Source of the DNA: Acidisoma silvae
GTDB lineage: Bacteria; Pseudomonadota; Alphaproteobacteria; Acetobacterales; Acetobacteraceae
Assembly (NCBI RefSeq): GCF_020618775.1
Contig: NZ_JAESVB010000003.1
Span: 476,960 to 540,959, forward strand
Direction of reading: 5' to 3'
DNA length: 64,000 nucleotides
Numbering within the stretch: the stretch's first letter is position 1; each line of letters begins with the position of its first letter. Shown one piece after another: positions 44,998 to 53,621 of this stretch. The notes below the pieces were generated by a model that did not search any database, was not told the DNA's origin, and saw only the letters and a program-made list of their open reading frames with translations. The position numbers were made by a program, and so were the translations under genes.

Positions 44998-45771
44998 ATG
45001 GCTTTTGGTCCCGACTTCCGAACCTATCGTGGCGCGCCAGCCGCCGCGTCGGCAGCGGTCATCGATGCCGGACTGCGCGCCTATATGCTGCGCGTCTTCA
45101 ACTGGATGGCGTCCGGACTGCTGCTGACGGGCATCGTCGCCTATGGCATCGCCAATACCGGCGCGATCGACGTTCTCTACCCGCAGGTGCAGAGCGCCCA
45201 GGGCTTCCTGGTGCATCGCCCATCCGGCCTCGCCTATCTGCTGATGTTCGCGCCTTTGATCTTCGTCATGGTGCTGAGCTTCGGCGTCAACAAGCTGTCC
45301 CGCCAGGCGGCGCAGACGATCTTCTGGATCTTCGCGGCCGTCATGGGCGCCAGCCTGACGAATATCTTCCTGGTCTTCACGCAGACCTCGATCGTCTCGG
45401 TTTTCTTCATCTGCGCGGCGACCTTCGCGGCGACCAGCGCCTGGGGCTATGTCACCAAGCGTGACCTGACCGGCATGGGCAGCTTCATGATCATGGGCCT
45501 GTTCGGCATCGTCATTGCCAGCCTGGTGAACATGTTCCTGCACAGCGCGCCGCTGCAGCTTGGCATCAGCATCATCGGTGTCCTGGTCTTCACGGGCCTG
45601 ACCGCCTATGACACGCAGCGGATCAAGACCGACTATATCCAGTATGGCTATGCCAATGATTCCGAGATGGCGGCCAAGCGCAGCGTCTATGACGCGCTGG
45701 CGCTGTATCTGAACTTCATCAACCTTTTCATGATGATGATGCAGATCATGGGCAACCGGAACAACAACTGA
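44998..45771 (+). CDS. Bax inhibitor-1/YccA family membrane protein
   Basis: A 257-aa protein with seven hydrophobic segments. After a short soluble N-terminus it has AYMLRVFNWMASGLLLTGIV, WGYVTKRDLTGMGSFMIMGL, and the family C-terminal core FTGLTAYDTQRIK (acidic residue of the proton/Ca site), ALALYLNFINLFMMMMQIMG. Bacterial members are pH-sensitive Ca2+-leak channels or partners of FtsH; role here unknown. AAAAGGA precedes the ATG. Confidence 0.92.
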   Translation: MAFGPDFRTYRGAPAAASAAVIDAGLRAYMLRVFNWMASGLLLTGIVAYGIANTGAIDVLYPQVQSAQGFLVHRPSGLAYLLMFAPLIFVMVLSFGVNKLSRQAAQTIFWIFAAVMGASLTNIFLVFTQTSIVSVFFICAATFAATSAWGYVTKRDLTGMGSFMIMGLFGIVIASLVNMFLHSAPLQLGISIIGVLVFTGLTAYDTQRIKTDYIQYGYANDSEMAAKRSVYDALALYLNFINLFMMMMQIMGNRNNN

Positions 45772-45783
45772 TCAAACTGTCGC

Positions 45784-45850
45784 GTCCCGGCCTTGCGGCC
45801 GGGACAAGGCAACAAAAAAGGCGAAAGACCCTGGGGTCTTCCGCCTTTTT
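45784..45850. terminator. Two hairpins incl. bidirectional terminator between BI-1 gene and carD
   Basis: The first hairpin has arms 45784-45792 / 45797-45805 (9 bp). The second has arms 45815-45830 / 45835-45850, flanked by A6 and T5, with one internal mismatch. The second is a standard bidirectional intrinsic terminator for the convergent genes. Confidence 0.9.
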
Positions 45851-45869
45851 CTTTGACCCGCTCGGGAGG

Positions 45870-46514
45870 TCAGAGCGTCTTCAGGAAATCGTTCAGCTTC
45901 TGCGCCGCCGTCAGCTTGTCGGTCTTGTCCAGCGCCGCCAGTTCGGCGGCCAGGCGATCCATCGCCGCTTCATAGATCTGGCGCTCGGAAAAGCTCTGAT
46001 CCGGCTGGCCGGAATTGCGGTGCAGGTCGCGCACGACCTCGGCAATGGCCAGCGGGTCGCCGGAATTGATCTTCGCCTCGTATTCCTGCGCGCGGCGCGA
46101 CCACATGGTGCGCTTCACACGGGCGCGGCCCTTCAGCACGGCCAAGGCATCGTCGAACAGCTTGCGCGTGGCAAGCTTGCGCAAGCCGGCGGTGCGGGCC
46201 TTGGCGACCGGCACCCGCAGCGTCATGCGGTTTTCTTCGAAAGTGATATGGATCAGTTCCAGCTTGTGGCCGGCGATCTCTTCCGTCGCAATCCGCTCGA
46301 CCTTGCCGACGCCATGGGTCGGGTAGACCACATAATCGCCTTCGGCGAAGGTTTCCGGCTTGCCGAGGGGCACCGGCGGCTTGGCGGGTTTGTCGGCGTT
46401 GGGCAAGCCGGAGGCCAAGGGTGCGGTCGGGACCGCCGGGGTCGTCGTAGAGGTCGTAGCGATAGCGTCTTCCGGCATCAGGGTATCGGATGCTTCGGGA
46501 GAAGAGGCATTCAT
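45870..46514 (-). CDS. carD: CarD-family transcriptional regulator (CdnL-like)
   Basis: A 214-aa protein. The first 55 residues are a low-complexity Ala/Thr/Pro linker. The CarD RNA-polymerase-interaction domain follows: FAEGDYVVYPTHGVGKVERI, HITFEENRMTLRVPVAKA. The helical DNA-binding C-terminal part contains GRARVKRTMWSRRAQEYEAK, where the Trp that wedges the open complex is present. Stabilises RNA polymerase open complexes, especially at rRNA-type promoters. ATG 46514; a hairpin-containing leader lies upstream. Confidence 0.93.
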   Translation of the reverse strand: MNASSPEASDTLMPEDAIATTSTTTPAVPTAPLASGLPNADKPAKPPVPLGKPETFAEGDYVVYPTHGVGKVERIATEEIAGHKLELIHITFEENRMTLRVPVAKARTAGLRKLATRKLFDDALAVLKGRARVKRTMWSRRAQEYEAKINSGDPLAIAEVVRDLHRNSGQPDQSFSERQIYEAAMDRLAAELAALDKTDKLTAAQKLNDFLKTL

Positions 46515-46763
46515 GGGCTCAAGCCTTCCACGAAATAAAGTCGTACCGGAACGGACGTGTCACAGCGCGGCCAAGGCATTGGCCGCAACCTGACACAGGT
46601 TCAAGGACGACGGATAAAGGGCACGCTTCAACGCAGGCGACGCGGCCCACGGGATAACGGCCTGATTTTTCATCATGGTTCATGCGTATATCACAGATCT
46701 CGCCAAAAGTCATGACCAATCGAGCTCAGACGCTGCGACCTTCGGCTGAACTGTTCCCGCGCG
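46515..46763 (-). promoter_or_regulatory. Leader/promoter region of carD with hairpin
   Basis: 249 bp without a convincing gene. It contains a perfect 8-bp stem, arms 46567-46574 (GCGGCCAA) and 46579-46586, set inside a longer imperfect dyad (TGTCACAG ... CTGACACA). A short ORF across it (46519-46719, minus) was rejected. Confidence 0.4.
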
Positions 46764-48902
46764 TCAGCGTCCTTCGCGGCGCCAGGCGATCAGCAGAACG
46801 AGAATGAGCAAGGGCAGAGCCGCCCAGCCCGGCAGCAGCGGGGTCAGCGCGATGCCGGTGGTGACATGAGCGTGGTTGCGGCGCAGGCCAATCCAGTCTG
46901 GCCCGCCCGGCACATCGCCGGCCTCGACCAGACGCAATTGCGGCGCGCCGCCGGCCCCCAGGAAATGCGCACTGCCATGGGTCGCATCGATCACCCCGCC
47001 GGCCTTGGTGGCGGTGGCCCGCAGATCAGCCCATTCCGGCGGATCGGCCATATCCGACGCCGCATAGGCGGTGCGGATTCCGTCCGTCACCGTCCACAGG
47101 CCGGGACCGGGCGCCGGGACATCGAGAACGGCGTGGCCAGGCCCGGCCACCATCATCGGCTGCTTGATCACCTGGCCATTCGGGTTCGTGATCGTGACAG
47201 TGGGTGGCGCATTGGCCTGTAATTGCCGCTCATCAATATGCAGCCTGTCGCCATCGAAACCGGCGCTGAGCCGGTTTTCATCCAGCGCCGGCTCCTTCAT
47301 CAGCCAATGGGCGACCCGCCGCAGAAGCTCCGCCTGCGGGCCGCCGCCGTTATGGTCCCGCGCCCAGAGCCAGATCTGATCGGAGAGCAACAGACCGACG
47401 CGGCCTTGCCCGACATGGTCCAGGATCAGCAGCGGCTTGCCGGCAGCGCCGTCCATCAGCACCTGCCCGTGAACATCGGTCGCATCGATCGACCGGTACC
47501 ACTGACCCCAGTGGGGCGTATGTGCGCCGTCCACCCCCGGCAGATCGGCCGTCACCGGGTGGCGCAGGCCCATATCGGTCAGCGCCGGGCGGAAGGGGGT
47601 TGTGGTAATGCCCGCTCCGCTCACTGGCGGCGGCCCAAAGCCCGCAGGCAGATTCAAGGAGCCGTCACTGCCATTCATACTGCCGAGCGGTTGTGCCGGC
47701 AGAATGCTGCCGAGATCGCTATGGGCGATGGAGCCCGCACCCGCGAATTCCGGCCCCGCTTCCAGCAGCAAGGCGCCGCCCTGCCGCACATAGCGGGCGA
47801 TATTGCCGAGATAGGCCGAGGGCAGAATGCCCTGGTTCTGGAAGCGGTCCAGAATGATGAGATCGAAATTGGCGATCTTCTGCTCGAACAGCTCCCGTTC
47901 GGGGAAGGCGATCAGCGCCAGCTCGTCGAGCGGGGTGAGATCGTCCTTATCCGGTGGCCGCAGGATGGTGAAATGCACCAGATCGACGGCGGGGTCGGAT
48001 TTCAGCAGGCGGCGCCAGGCCCGCTCACCAGGGTCGGGCTGGCCGGAAATCAGCAGCACGCGCAGCCGGTCGCGTACGCCGTTGATGGTCACGATCTGCT
48101 GGTTGTTGATGGGAGAGGCCTCGCCGTCGAGGCCGGACGCCTTCAACACGATGACAGAGGGGCCCTCCTGCTTCACCGGCAAGGTCAGGGTTTGGATCTG
48201 CCCGGCCTGCACGGTGCTGGTGGAAAGGGTCTCTCCGTCACGCATGGCGGTGACGGTGGCTGTGCCGTCGGACGGGGCGGGACCGAGGTCTTCCACCTCA
48301 TAGCGCAGGGTGACGGTGCTTCCGACAACGCCGTAGCGCGGTGCGTCGATCAGCCGCAGGCGGCGGTCCGTCTCCTCGCCGCGGGCAGGCAAGAGCAGAT
48401 GAAAGGGCGCGGCGAAGCCGGGTTTTTCCGGGATATCGGCAATCTCGCCGTCACTCAGCGCCACGACCCCGGCCAATTGGTCGGGCGGGATATCGCCCAG
48501 GGCCGTATTGATGGCCGCGAAAAGCTGCGTGCCCTGGCTGCCCGTTTCCGGCACCGTGATGGTCCGCAGTTCCAGGCCTGGAATGGCCGCCGCTTCACGT
48601 GAAACCTGGGCGCGCGCGGCGTCGATCTGCGCCGTCCGGCCAAGTATCGTCTCCGACCCGCTGTGATCGACGACGAGGAGCGCGATATCCGGCCGTGCGC
48701 GCCATTGCTGGCGCACCAGCTTCGGCCCGCTCAGCCAGCCAAGCAGCAAGGCCAGCAGCAGCAGCCGCCACCAGCGGCCGGGCGTGCGGCCCAGGAAGGC
48801 CGGAATCAGCACAAGCAGCCCGGCGGCGCCAAGCACAGCCAGAAGCCAAAGCGGCAGGTTCGGCGCGATATTTGCGCCGACGACGGTGGAGACGCTGTTC
48901 AT
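46764..48902 (-). CDS. Membrane protein with VWA-like and GATase1-like regions (MoxR-DUF58-DUF4159 operon)
   Basis: A 712-aa protein. Two N-terminal hydrophobic segments (NLPLWLLAVLGAAGLLVLIP and RLLLLALLLGWLSGP) are followed by a VWA-like start, IALLVVDHSGSETILGRTAQ, where the metal-ion motif DxSxS appears as D-H-S-G-S. Then come beta-rich domains and a class-I glutamine-amidotransferase-like region (FDLIILDRFQNQGILPSAYL, GGALLLEAGPEFAG) without an evident catalytic Cys. It ends in a membrane helix, PLLPGWAALPLLILVLLIAW. This protein always seems to accompany MoxR/DUF58/DUF4159 in alphaproteobacteria; its activity is unknown. Its ATG overlaps the previous stop (ATGA). Confidence 0.82.
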   Translation of the reverse strand: MNSVSTVVGANIAPNLPLWLLAVLGAAGLLVLIPAFLGRTPGRWWRLLLLALLLGWLSGPKLVRQQWRARPDIALLVVDHSGSETILGRTAQIDAARAQVSREAAAIPGLELRTITVPETGSQGTQLFAAINTALGDIPPDQLAGVVALSDGEIADIPEKPGFAAPFHLLLPARGEETDRRLRLIDAPRYGVVGSTVTLRYEVEDLGPAPSDGTATVTAMRDGETLSTSTVQAGQIQTLTLPVKQEGPSVIVLKASGLDGEASPINNQQIVTINGVRDRLRVLLISGQPDPGERAWRRLLKSDPAVDLVHFTILRPPDKDDLTPLDELALIAFPERELFEQKIANFDLIILDRFQNQGILPSAYLGNIARYVRQGGALLLEAGPEFAGAGSIAHSDLGSILPAQPLGSMNGSDGSLNLPAGFGPPPVSGAGITTTPFRPALTDMGLRHPVTADLPGVDGAHTPHWGQWYRSIDATDVHGQVLMDGAAGKPLLILDHVGQGRVGLLLSDQIWLWARDHNGGGPQAELLRRVAHWLMKEPALDENRLSAGFDGDRLHIDERQLQANAPPTVTITNPNGQVIKQPMMVAGPGHAVLDVPAPGPGLWTVTDGIRTAYAASDMADPPEWADLRATATKAGGVIDATHGSAHFLGAGGAPQLRLVEAGDVPGGPDWIGLRRNHAHVTTGIALTPLLPGWAALPLLILVLLIAWRREGR

Positions 48903-51598
48903 TGCCCCAACCGCTCCAGAATGGCCGGGACATGAACCTGATCGCCCTTATAGGTGCCGGTCAGGGCATACATCACCAGGTTCATGCCGAAGCGATAGGC
49001 GTAGAGCCGCTGCTGCTCGCTGCCGGGAATGGTGCTGTAGGGAAAGCTGCCGTCCTGGTTCATGTCCCAGGCAGCGGCCCAGTCATTGGCGCCGATGATA
49101 ATGGGGCTGACACCGTCATTGCTGGCTTCCGGCGTCTCTGTCACCCAGATCGGCGCCCCGTCGTAGCGGCCGGGAAAGTCGCGCAACAGATAGAAGGTAT
49201 GGGCCAGAACATGATGCGGCGACAGCGGCGTCAGCGGTGGAATGTCCAGCCCGCCGACCGCCTGCCGCAACGCCTGTGCCGCGCCCGGCTGTAGGCCTGA
49301 TCCTGTGCCTGCCGCGCCCGTGTCGCTGCCTTGGGTATCGATCAGGATGATGCCGCCATTCGCCATGAATTGGTTCAGCGCGGCGGTGGCAGCAACGGTC
49401 GGCGCCGCGCTGCCCGGCAGGATCGGCCAATACAGCAGCGGATAGAGGCTGAGATCGTCGCGGCCCGGCACGACGCCGACCGGTGGACCCAGCACGGCGG
49501 CGGAGCGGCTGCTGACGAAATCGGACAGGCTGGCCAGACCGTCCCGTGACAGGCGATCGACACTGCCATTGCCGGTGACGACATAGCCGAGGGAGGTCTG
49601 GAGTGCGGCCTGCGGCACGTTTGCGGCCCAGGCAGGCAGGCTGGCTGTCAGGCCGATGGCGACAGCCAGGGCCAGTGCGGCGCTGCCTTGCCGATGCCAG
49701 CGCAGCGCGCCACGCAGCGCGAGGCTGGCCAGCAGGTCGAGGATCAGGAGCGCGATGGCAAGCGCGGTGAGATAAGGCCCCAGATCGCGCTCGGCCAATC
49801 GGCCCGACAATCCGGCGCGGGTCGCACCGGGAACCAGTTCGGCCGCGGTCGGCGCCGGCAGGCTCGGCCCAAGATTAAGGGCATGACGATCCCCTGCCAC
49901 GCCATAAAGACCCGGCGGCGCTTTGGGGGATGGCTGTGTCGACGCCAGCTGGTCGGCCTCGATCGGGCTTGCGGCTGCGCTGGGCGGGTTCATCTCGCCA
50001 AAGCCGTTCATGACGGAAAAGGGCGCCAGCCGCGCCTTCGGGTCGCCGTTACCCGTGCCGGCCGCCAGGTGGATCAGCCGGTCCAGCATATCCGGAAAAA
50101 GACCGGACAGCGGCAGGCTGGACCAGTCGGCATCCGCCGTGACGTGAAACAGCACGATGCGGCCCTGGCCGAGCCTGGCCGAGGAGACGAGCGGCGTGCC
50201 GTCGGCCAGCGTCGCCCAAACATTCACGCCGGTCAGTGACGCCGGGTCGGCCAGAAGCTGGCGGGTGACGGTCACGTCCTTCGGCACGGCAAGGCCGGCA
50301 AAGGGACTGGTCGCCGGGAAGGGGGCCAGCGGTTCTGGCCTGTTCCAGGACAACGCGCCGCCCAGGCTGCGATCCTGCTGCAACAGATGGACAGGCAGCA
50401 GCGTATCGGCGGTCTCCCCGGTCAGAACGCCACCGAAGCGGATCAGCAGACCGCCCTGGCGGACGAAGCGCGTTACGGCCGCGACCTCATCCGGCGCGGT
50501 CAGCGGCCGGTCGCTGAGGATGAGCACGGAAAGCGGCTGACCCAGCAGGTCCATCAATCCGCCACGCCGGATTTCGACATCCGGACCCAATGCGCGGTTG
50601 AGATAGAATAGCGGCCCGACCAGCGGCGCATCGGCGGTGCTGGTGCCGGCGGTCGAGGCAAGGCCGACGATGCGATGCCGCCATTGCCGGTCCAGCAATA
50701 GCGTAGCCCCGGCGCTCGGCGCGCCGACCAGGCTCAGCTTCGTGACGGTATTGGCCAGCATGGTCGGCAGGCCGAGCGGTGCCGAGGCCTCTGTCTGTCC
50801 TGCCGGAAGGGGGAGAGCGATACGGCTGAGCGTACGGCCGTCGCTGCCTTCGGCCAGTAAGGCAAAGTGGCGCGCAACCGGCTGCGGCACGGCGGCAAGG
50901 CGGATGACCAGTCCGCCGTCGCGTTCCTGCGGCGCGGGCAGCAGCGCGGCCGTGCCGATGGCGCGGGCGTCGGTCACTTGGCCCGCTTGCGCCAGGGCCG
51001 CGCGAAATGCCGCTTCGCCGCTGGGCGCGGTGATGCCGTCATCGATGAACAGAACCGAACTGGCCGGGTGATGCCAGCCGTCGAGCGCGCGGCGGTCGGC
51101 GGCGCGATCCGGCGCCCAGGGCTGCGGCATGGCGGCCGCCAGCAGCGACTGCGCATCCCGCGCTGCCATCGGACCTTGGATCGCGGGCAGGCGGCCGTCG
51201 ATCTCGGCGGCGGTCGTCAGCAATGCCACGGGCCGGTCTTGGCGTTCGGCCGCCTGAATGGCGGCACGCGCTGTCGCTGTCCGATCGGCCCAATCGCCGG
51301 CAGCCGCCCAGCCATTATCCAGCACGACCAGCAAGGGGCCGCCGCCGGCCAGTTGCCGGCGTGGATTGAGGACGGGATTGGCGAGGCCGAGGATAAGGCA
51401 GGCGAGCGCCAGAATACGCAGCGCCATCAGCCAGGCCGGCGTGCGCTCGGGGCTTTCGGCGGTCTCTTCCAGGTTTGCGAGCAGGCGCAGCGCCGGAAAG
51501 CTTTGCGTGCGCGGCGCGGGCGGGCTGGCCCGCAGCAGCCACCACAGCAGCGGCAGAACCAGGAAGGCGAGGAGCAGCCAGGGCTCGGCAAAGATCAT
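48899..51598 (-). CDS. BatA-type N-terminal + DUF4159 large membrane protein
   Basis: An 899-aa protein. It begins with the aerotolerance-regulator (BatA) N-terminal pattern FAEPWLLLAFLVLPLLWWLL and a second helix RILALACLILGLANPVL. A long periplasmic-type region follows, then helices near 620-665 (LTALAIALLILDLLASLALR, ALALAVAIGLTASLPAWAAN). The C-terminal DUF4159 domain has SLYPLLYWPI, ANGGIILIDTQGSDTG, LLRDFPGRYDGAPIWVTETP, RLYAYRFGMNLVMYALTGTY. Likely part of an envelope or protein-quality-control assembly driven by MoxR. It is coupled at both ends by 4-bp ATGA overlaps. Confidence 0.87.
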   Translation of the reverse strand: MIFAEPWLLLAFLVLPLLWWLLRASPPAPRTQSFPALRLLANLEETAESPERTPAWLMALRILALACLILGLANPVLNPRRQLAGGGPLLVVLDNGWAAAGDWADRTATARAAIQAAERQDRPVALLTTAAEIDGRLPAIQGPMAARDAQSLLAAAMPQPWAPDRAADRRALDGWHHPASSVLFIDDGITAPSGEAAFRAALAQAGQVTDARAIGTAALLPAPQERDGGLVIRLAAVPQPVARHFALLAEGSDGRTLSRIALPLPAGQTEASAPLGLPTMLANTVTKLSLVGAPSAGATLLLDRQWRHRIVGLASTAGTSTADAPLVGPLFYLNRALGPDVEIRRGGLMDLLGQPLSVLILSDRPLTAPDEVAAVTRFVRQGGLLIRFGGVLTGETADTLLPVHLLQQDRSLGGALSWNRPEPLAPFPATSPFAGLAVPKDVTVTRQLLADPASLTGVNVWATLADGTPLVSSARLGQGRIVLFHVTADADWSSLPLSGLFPDMLDRLIHLAAGTGNGDPKARLAPFSVMNGFGEMNPPSAAASPIEADQLASTQPSPKAPPGLYGVAGDRHALNLGPSLPAPTAAELVPGATRAGLSGRLAERDLGPYLTALAIALLILDLLASLALRGALRWHRQGSAALALAVAIGLTASLPAWAANVPQAALQTSLGYVVTGNGSVDRLSRDGLASLSDFVSSRSAAVLGPPVGVVPGRDDLSLYPLLYWPILPGSAAPTVAATAALNQFMANGGIILIDTQGSDTGAAGTGSGLQPGAAQALRQAVGGLDIPPLTPLSPHHVLAHTFYLLRDFPGRYDGAPIWVTETPEASNDGVSPIIIGANDWAAAWDMNQDGSFPYSTIPGSEQQRLYAYRFGMNLVMYALTGTYKGDQVHVPAILERLGQ

Positions 51599-52461
51599 CG
51601 ATTGGCCAGAGCCTCATACAGCGCGAGCAAAGCCGTATTGGGCGCATGATCGGTGCGGTGCAGACCGGCCTTCCAGCCTGCGGCGCGCGCGATGGCGCTG
51701 AGGCCGGCGATCTTCGCCTGCAAGCGCTTCTGATATTCGGCGCGGATGGTTTCGACCTTCGGCACAAGAATGCTGCCGGCGGTCTGGCCCATGCCCAATC
51801 CCTGAAACCGCACGCGGCCACGAAAGGGCAGGTCGGCCTCGGCCGGGTCCAGCACCTGCAGAAGATGCCCGGTGACAGGCAGGGCAGCGAAGCCGGCCAC
51901 GGCGCTTTGCACGCTGTCCAAAGGTTCCAGGAAATCGCCGATCAGGATGACATGGGCATGGCGCGGCACGGAGAGGCGTGGCGGCAAGGGCTCTTCGCGC
52001 ATGTCCCTTTGATCGAGCAGGCCGGCGATGGCGGGCAGCGCGGCGCGGCCGGAGGCCGGATGAGGGGCTGCGCCCAGCAGCCGGACATATTCGCCACCGC
52101 GCAGCAGCAGGGCGGCGAGCGCCAAGGCCAGCAATACGGCGCGCTCCCGCTTCGGTACCTGCGTGGGCGAATGCCAGCGCATGGCCGCGCCATCCGCGAC
52201 CCAAATATAGGCGGTCTGGGCCGCTTCCCATTCCGTCTCCCGCACATAGAGCCGGTCGGACCGGCCGCTCTGCCGCCAGTCGATGCGATCCGCTGAGTCG
52301 CCGTCCGCAAAGGGCCGGTACTGCCAGAAACTGTCGCCGCGCCCGGTGCGCCGGCGGCCATGCACGCCCTGTGCGACGGTCGCGGCGACACGCTCGGCCG
52401 CCAGAAGCAGCGGTGGCAGAGACTGCCCCAGCGCCTCCGCCGCGAGCGACCTTTGAGACAT
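51595..52461 (-). CDS. DUF58 domain protein
   Basis: A 288-aa protein with the DUF58 signature GRGDSFWQYRPFADGDSADRIDWRQSGRSDRLYVRETEWE, then a VWA-like beta strand (AAQTAYIWVADGA) lacking a full metal motif. No signal peptide. DUF58 proteins are constant partners of MoxR ATPases. ATG 52461 lies 7 bp after the moxR stop; a TTG at 52479 inside moxR is a less likely start. The stop overlaps the DUF4159 gene's ATG. Confidence 0.88.
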   Translation of the reverse strand: MSQRSLAAEALGQSLPPLLLAAERVAATVAQGVHGRRRTGRGDSFWQYRPFADGDSADRIDWRQSGRSDRLYVRETEWEAAQTAYIWVADGAAMRWHSPTQVPKRERAVLLALALAALLLRGGEYVRLLGAAPHPASGRAALPAIAGLLDQRDMREEPLPPRLSVPRHAHVILIGDFLEPLDSVQSAVAGFAALPVTGHLLQVLDPAEADLPFRGRVRFQGLGMGQTAGSILVPKVETIRAEYQKRLQAKIAGLSAIARAAGWKAGLHRTDHAPNTALLALYEALANR

Positions 52462-52468
52462 CAAAGGG

Positions 52469-53494
52469 CTAAGCGCCAATGCGGGCGACCATGGCGTCGA
52501 TCACGGCATCCAGCGTCACGCCTTCGGCGCGGGCGCCGAAGGACAAAGCCATGCGGTGGCGCAGCACGGAAGGAGCGAGCGTCGCGATATCGGCCAGGCT
52601 CGGCGACAGCCGCCCGTCCAGCAGAGCGCGGGCGCGGGTGGCCAGCATCAGCGCCTGCGCGGCGCGCGGGCCAGGCCCCCAGGCGATATGATCCCGCACG
52701 ACGGCGAGGCCCGATCCATCCGGCCGCCCATCGCGCACAAGATTGACGATGGCATCCACCACGGCGTTGCCGATGGGCATATGGCGGACCAGGCTTTGCG
52801 CCGCCATCAGCTCCTCCGCCGTCAGAACGGCATCGGCTTCGGCGGCGGCCGCGCCGGTGGTCGCCAGCAGCATGGCGCGCTCATCCTCCCGCGCCGGATA
52901 GCGCAGGTCGATCTGAAGCAGAAAACGGTCCAACTGCGCTTCCGGCAGCGGATAGGTGCCTTCCTGTTCGATAGGATTCTGCGTTGCCAGAACATGAAAG
53001 GGGCGGGGCAAGGCACGGTCATGGCCGGCGACGGCGACATGGCCTTCCTGCATGGCCTGCAGCAATGCGGATTGCGTGCGCGGGCTGGCGCGGTTGATCT
53101 CATCCGCCATCAGCAGCTGGCAGAAAACAGGGCCGGGCAGGAAGCGGAAGGCGCGGCGGCCGGTCTCGCTGGCTTCGTCCAGTATTTCGCTGCCCAGGAT
53201 ATCGGCGGGCATCAGATCGGGCGTGAACTGCACGCGCTTGGTGTCCAGACCCAGGGTGCGCCCCAGCGTATCGACCAGCCGCGTCTTGCCCAGGCCCGGC
53301 ACGCCGACCAGCAGCACATGGCCGCCGGAGAGAATGCCCGTCAGCGCCAGATCCACGACCTCGGCCTGGCCGAAGATGACTCGGCCGATTTCGGCGCGGA
53401 GCGCGGCGAGCCTTTCGCCCAGTGCGTCGGCGCTGGCAAGAATCGCCTCCGCCTCATTGCCTTGTCCGCTCGGGCGTCCCATTTCGAAAAGCAT
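52469..53494 (-). CDS. MoxR-family AAA+ ATPase
   Basis: A 341-aa chaperone-like ATPase. Walker A LLVGVPGLGKTRLVDTLGRT, Walker B LLMADEINRASPRTQSALLQ, sensor HVLATQNPIEQEGTYPLPEA and arginine finger region LDRFLLQIDLRYP, all standard for MoxR/RavA-type enzymes. Head of the operon moxR-DUF58-DUF4159-GATase-like. Starts at ATG 53494 (or 53482). Divergent from DUF1285 over 127 bp containing a 7-bp palindrome. Confidence 0.93.
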   Translation of the reverse strand: MLFEMGRPSGQGNEAEAILASADALGERLAALRAEIGRVIFGQAEVVDLALTGILSGGHVLLVGVPGLGKTRLVDTLGRTLGLDTKRVQFTPDLMPADILGSEILDEASETGRRAFRFLPGPVFCQLLMADEINRASPRTQSALLQAMQEGHVAVAGHDRALPRPFHVLATQNPIEQEGTYPLPEAQLDRFLLQIDLRYPAREDERAMLLATTGAAAAEADAVLTAEELMAAQSLVRHMPIGNAVVDAIVNLVRDGRPDGSGLAVVRDHIAWGPGPRAAQALMLATRARALLDGRLSPSLADIATLAPSVLRHRMALSFGARAEGVTLDAVIDAMVARIGA

Positions 53495-53520
53495 GGCGTT
53501 CCTTGGCTGTCGTCGCTTTC

Positions 53521-53540
53521 CGTGAGGGGGTGACCTCACG
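53521..53540. promoter_or_regulatory. Palindrome in the moxR / DUF1285 divergent region
   Basis: CGTGAGG and its complement CCTCACG, 7-bp arms at 53521-53527 and 53534-53540 with a 6-nt spacer. It lies 27 bp upstream of the moxR ATG in the only promoter-bearing gap between the two divergent operons. A candidate operator; no regulator can be named. Confidence 0.35.
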
Positions 53541-53621
53541 AATGGAGAGACCCTACTTATATTTGTTGTCGAGGCGAAGTCGGCTCAGGAAGATGGTGTG
53601 GATTAGTCCGGGAACGCTTCC

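Noticed and set aside
46519..46719. Minus-strand ORF upstream of carD with a Cys-rich stretch (CVEACPL ... CGQC) recalling a ferredoxin
   Set aside because: Only four cysteines, no second cluster motif, and no similarity to the 7Fe/4Fe ferredoxins often found near carD. The Cys-rich part falls exactly on the palindromic leader.
47223..48602. 459-codon plus-strand frame opposite the GATase-like gene
   Set aside because: Antisense shadow. The minus-strand gene is coupled to its neighbours by ATGA overlaps.
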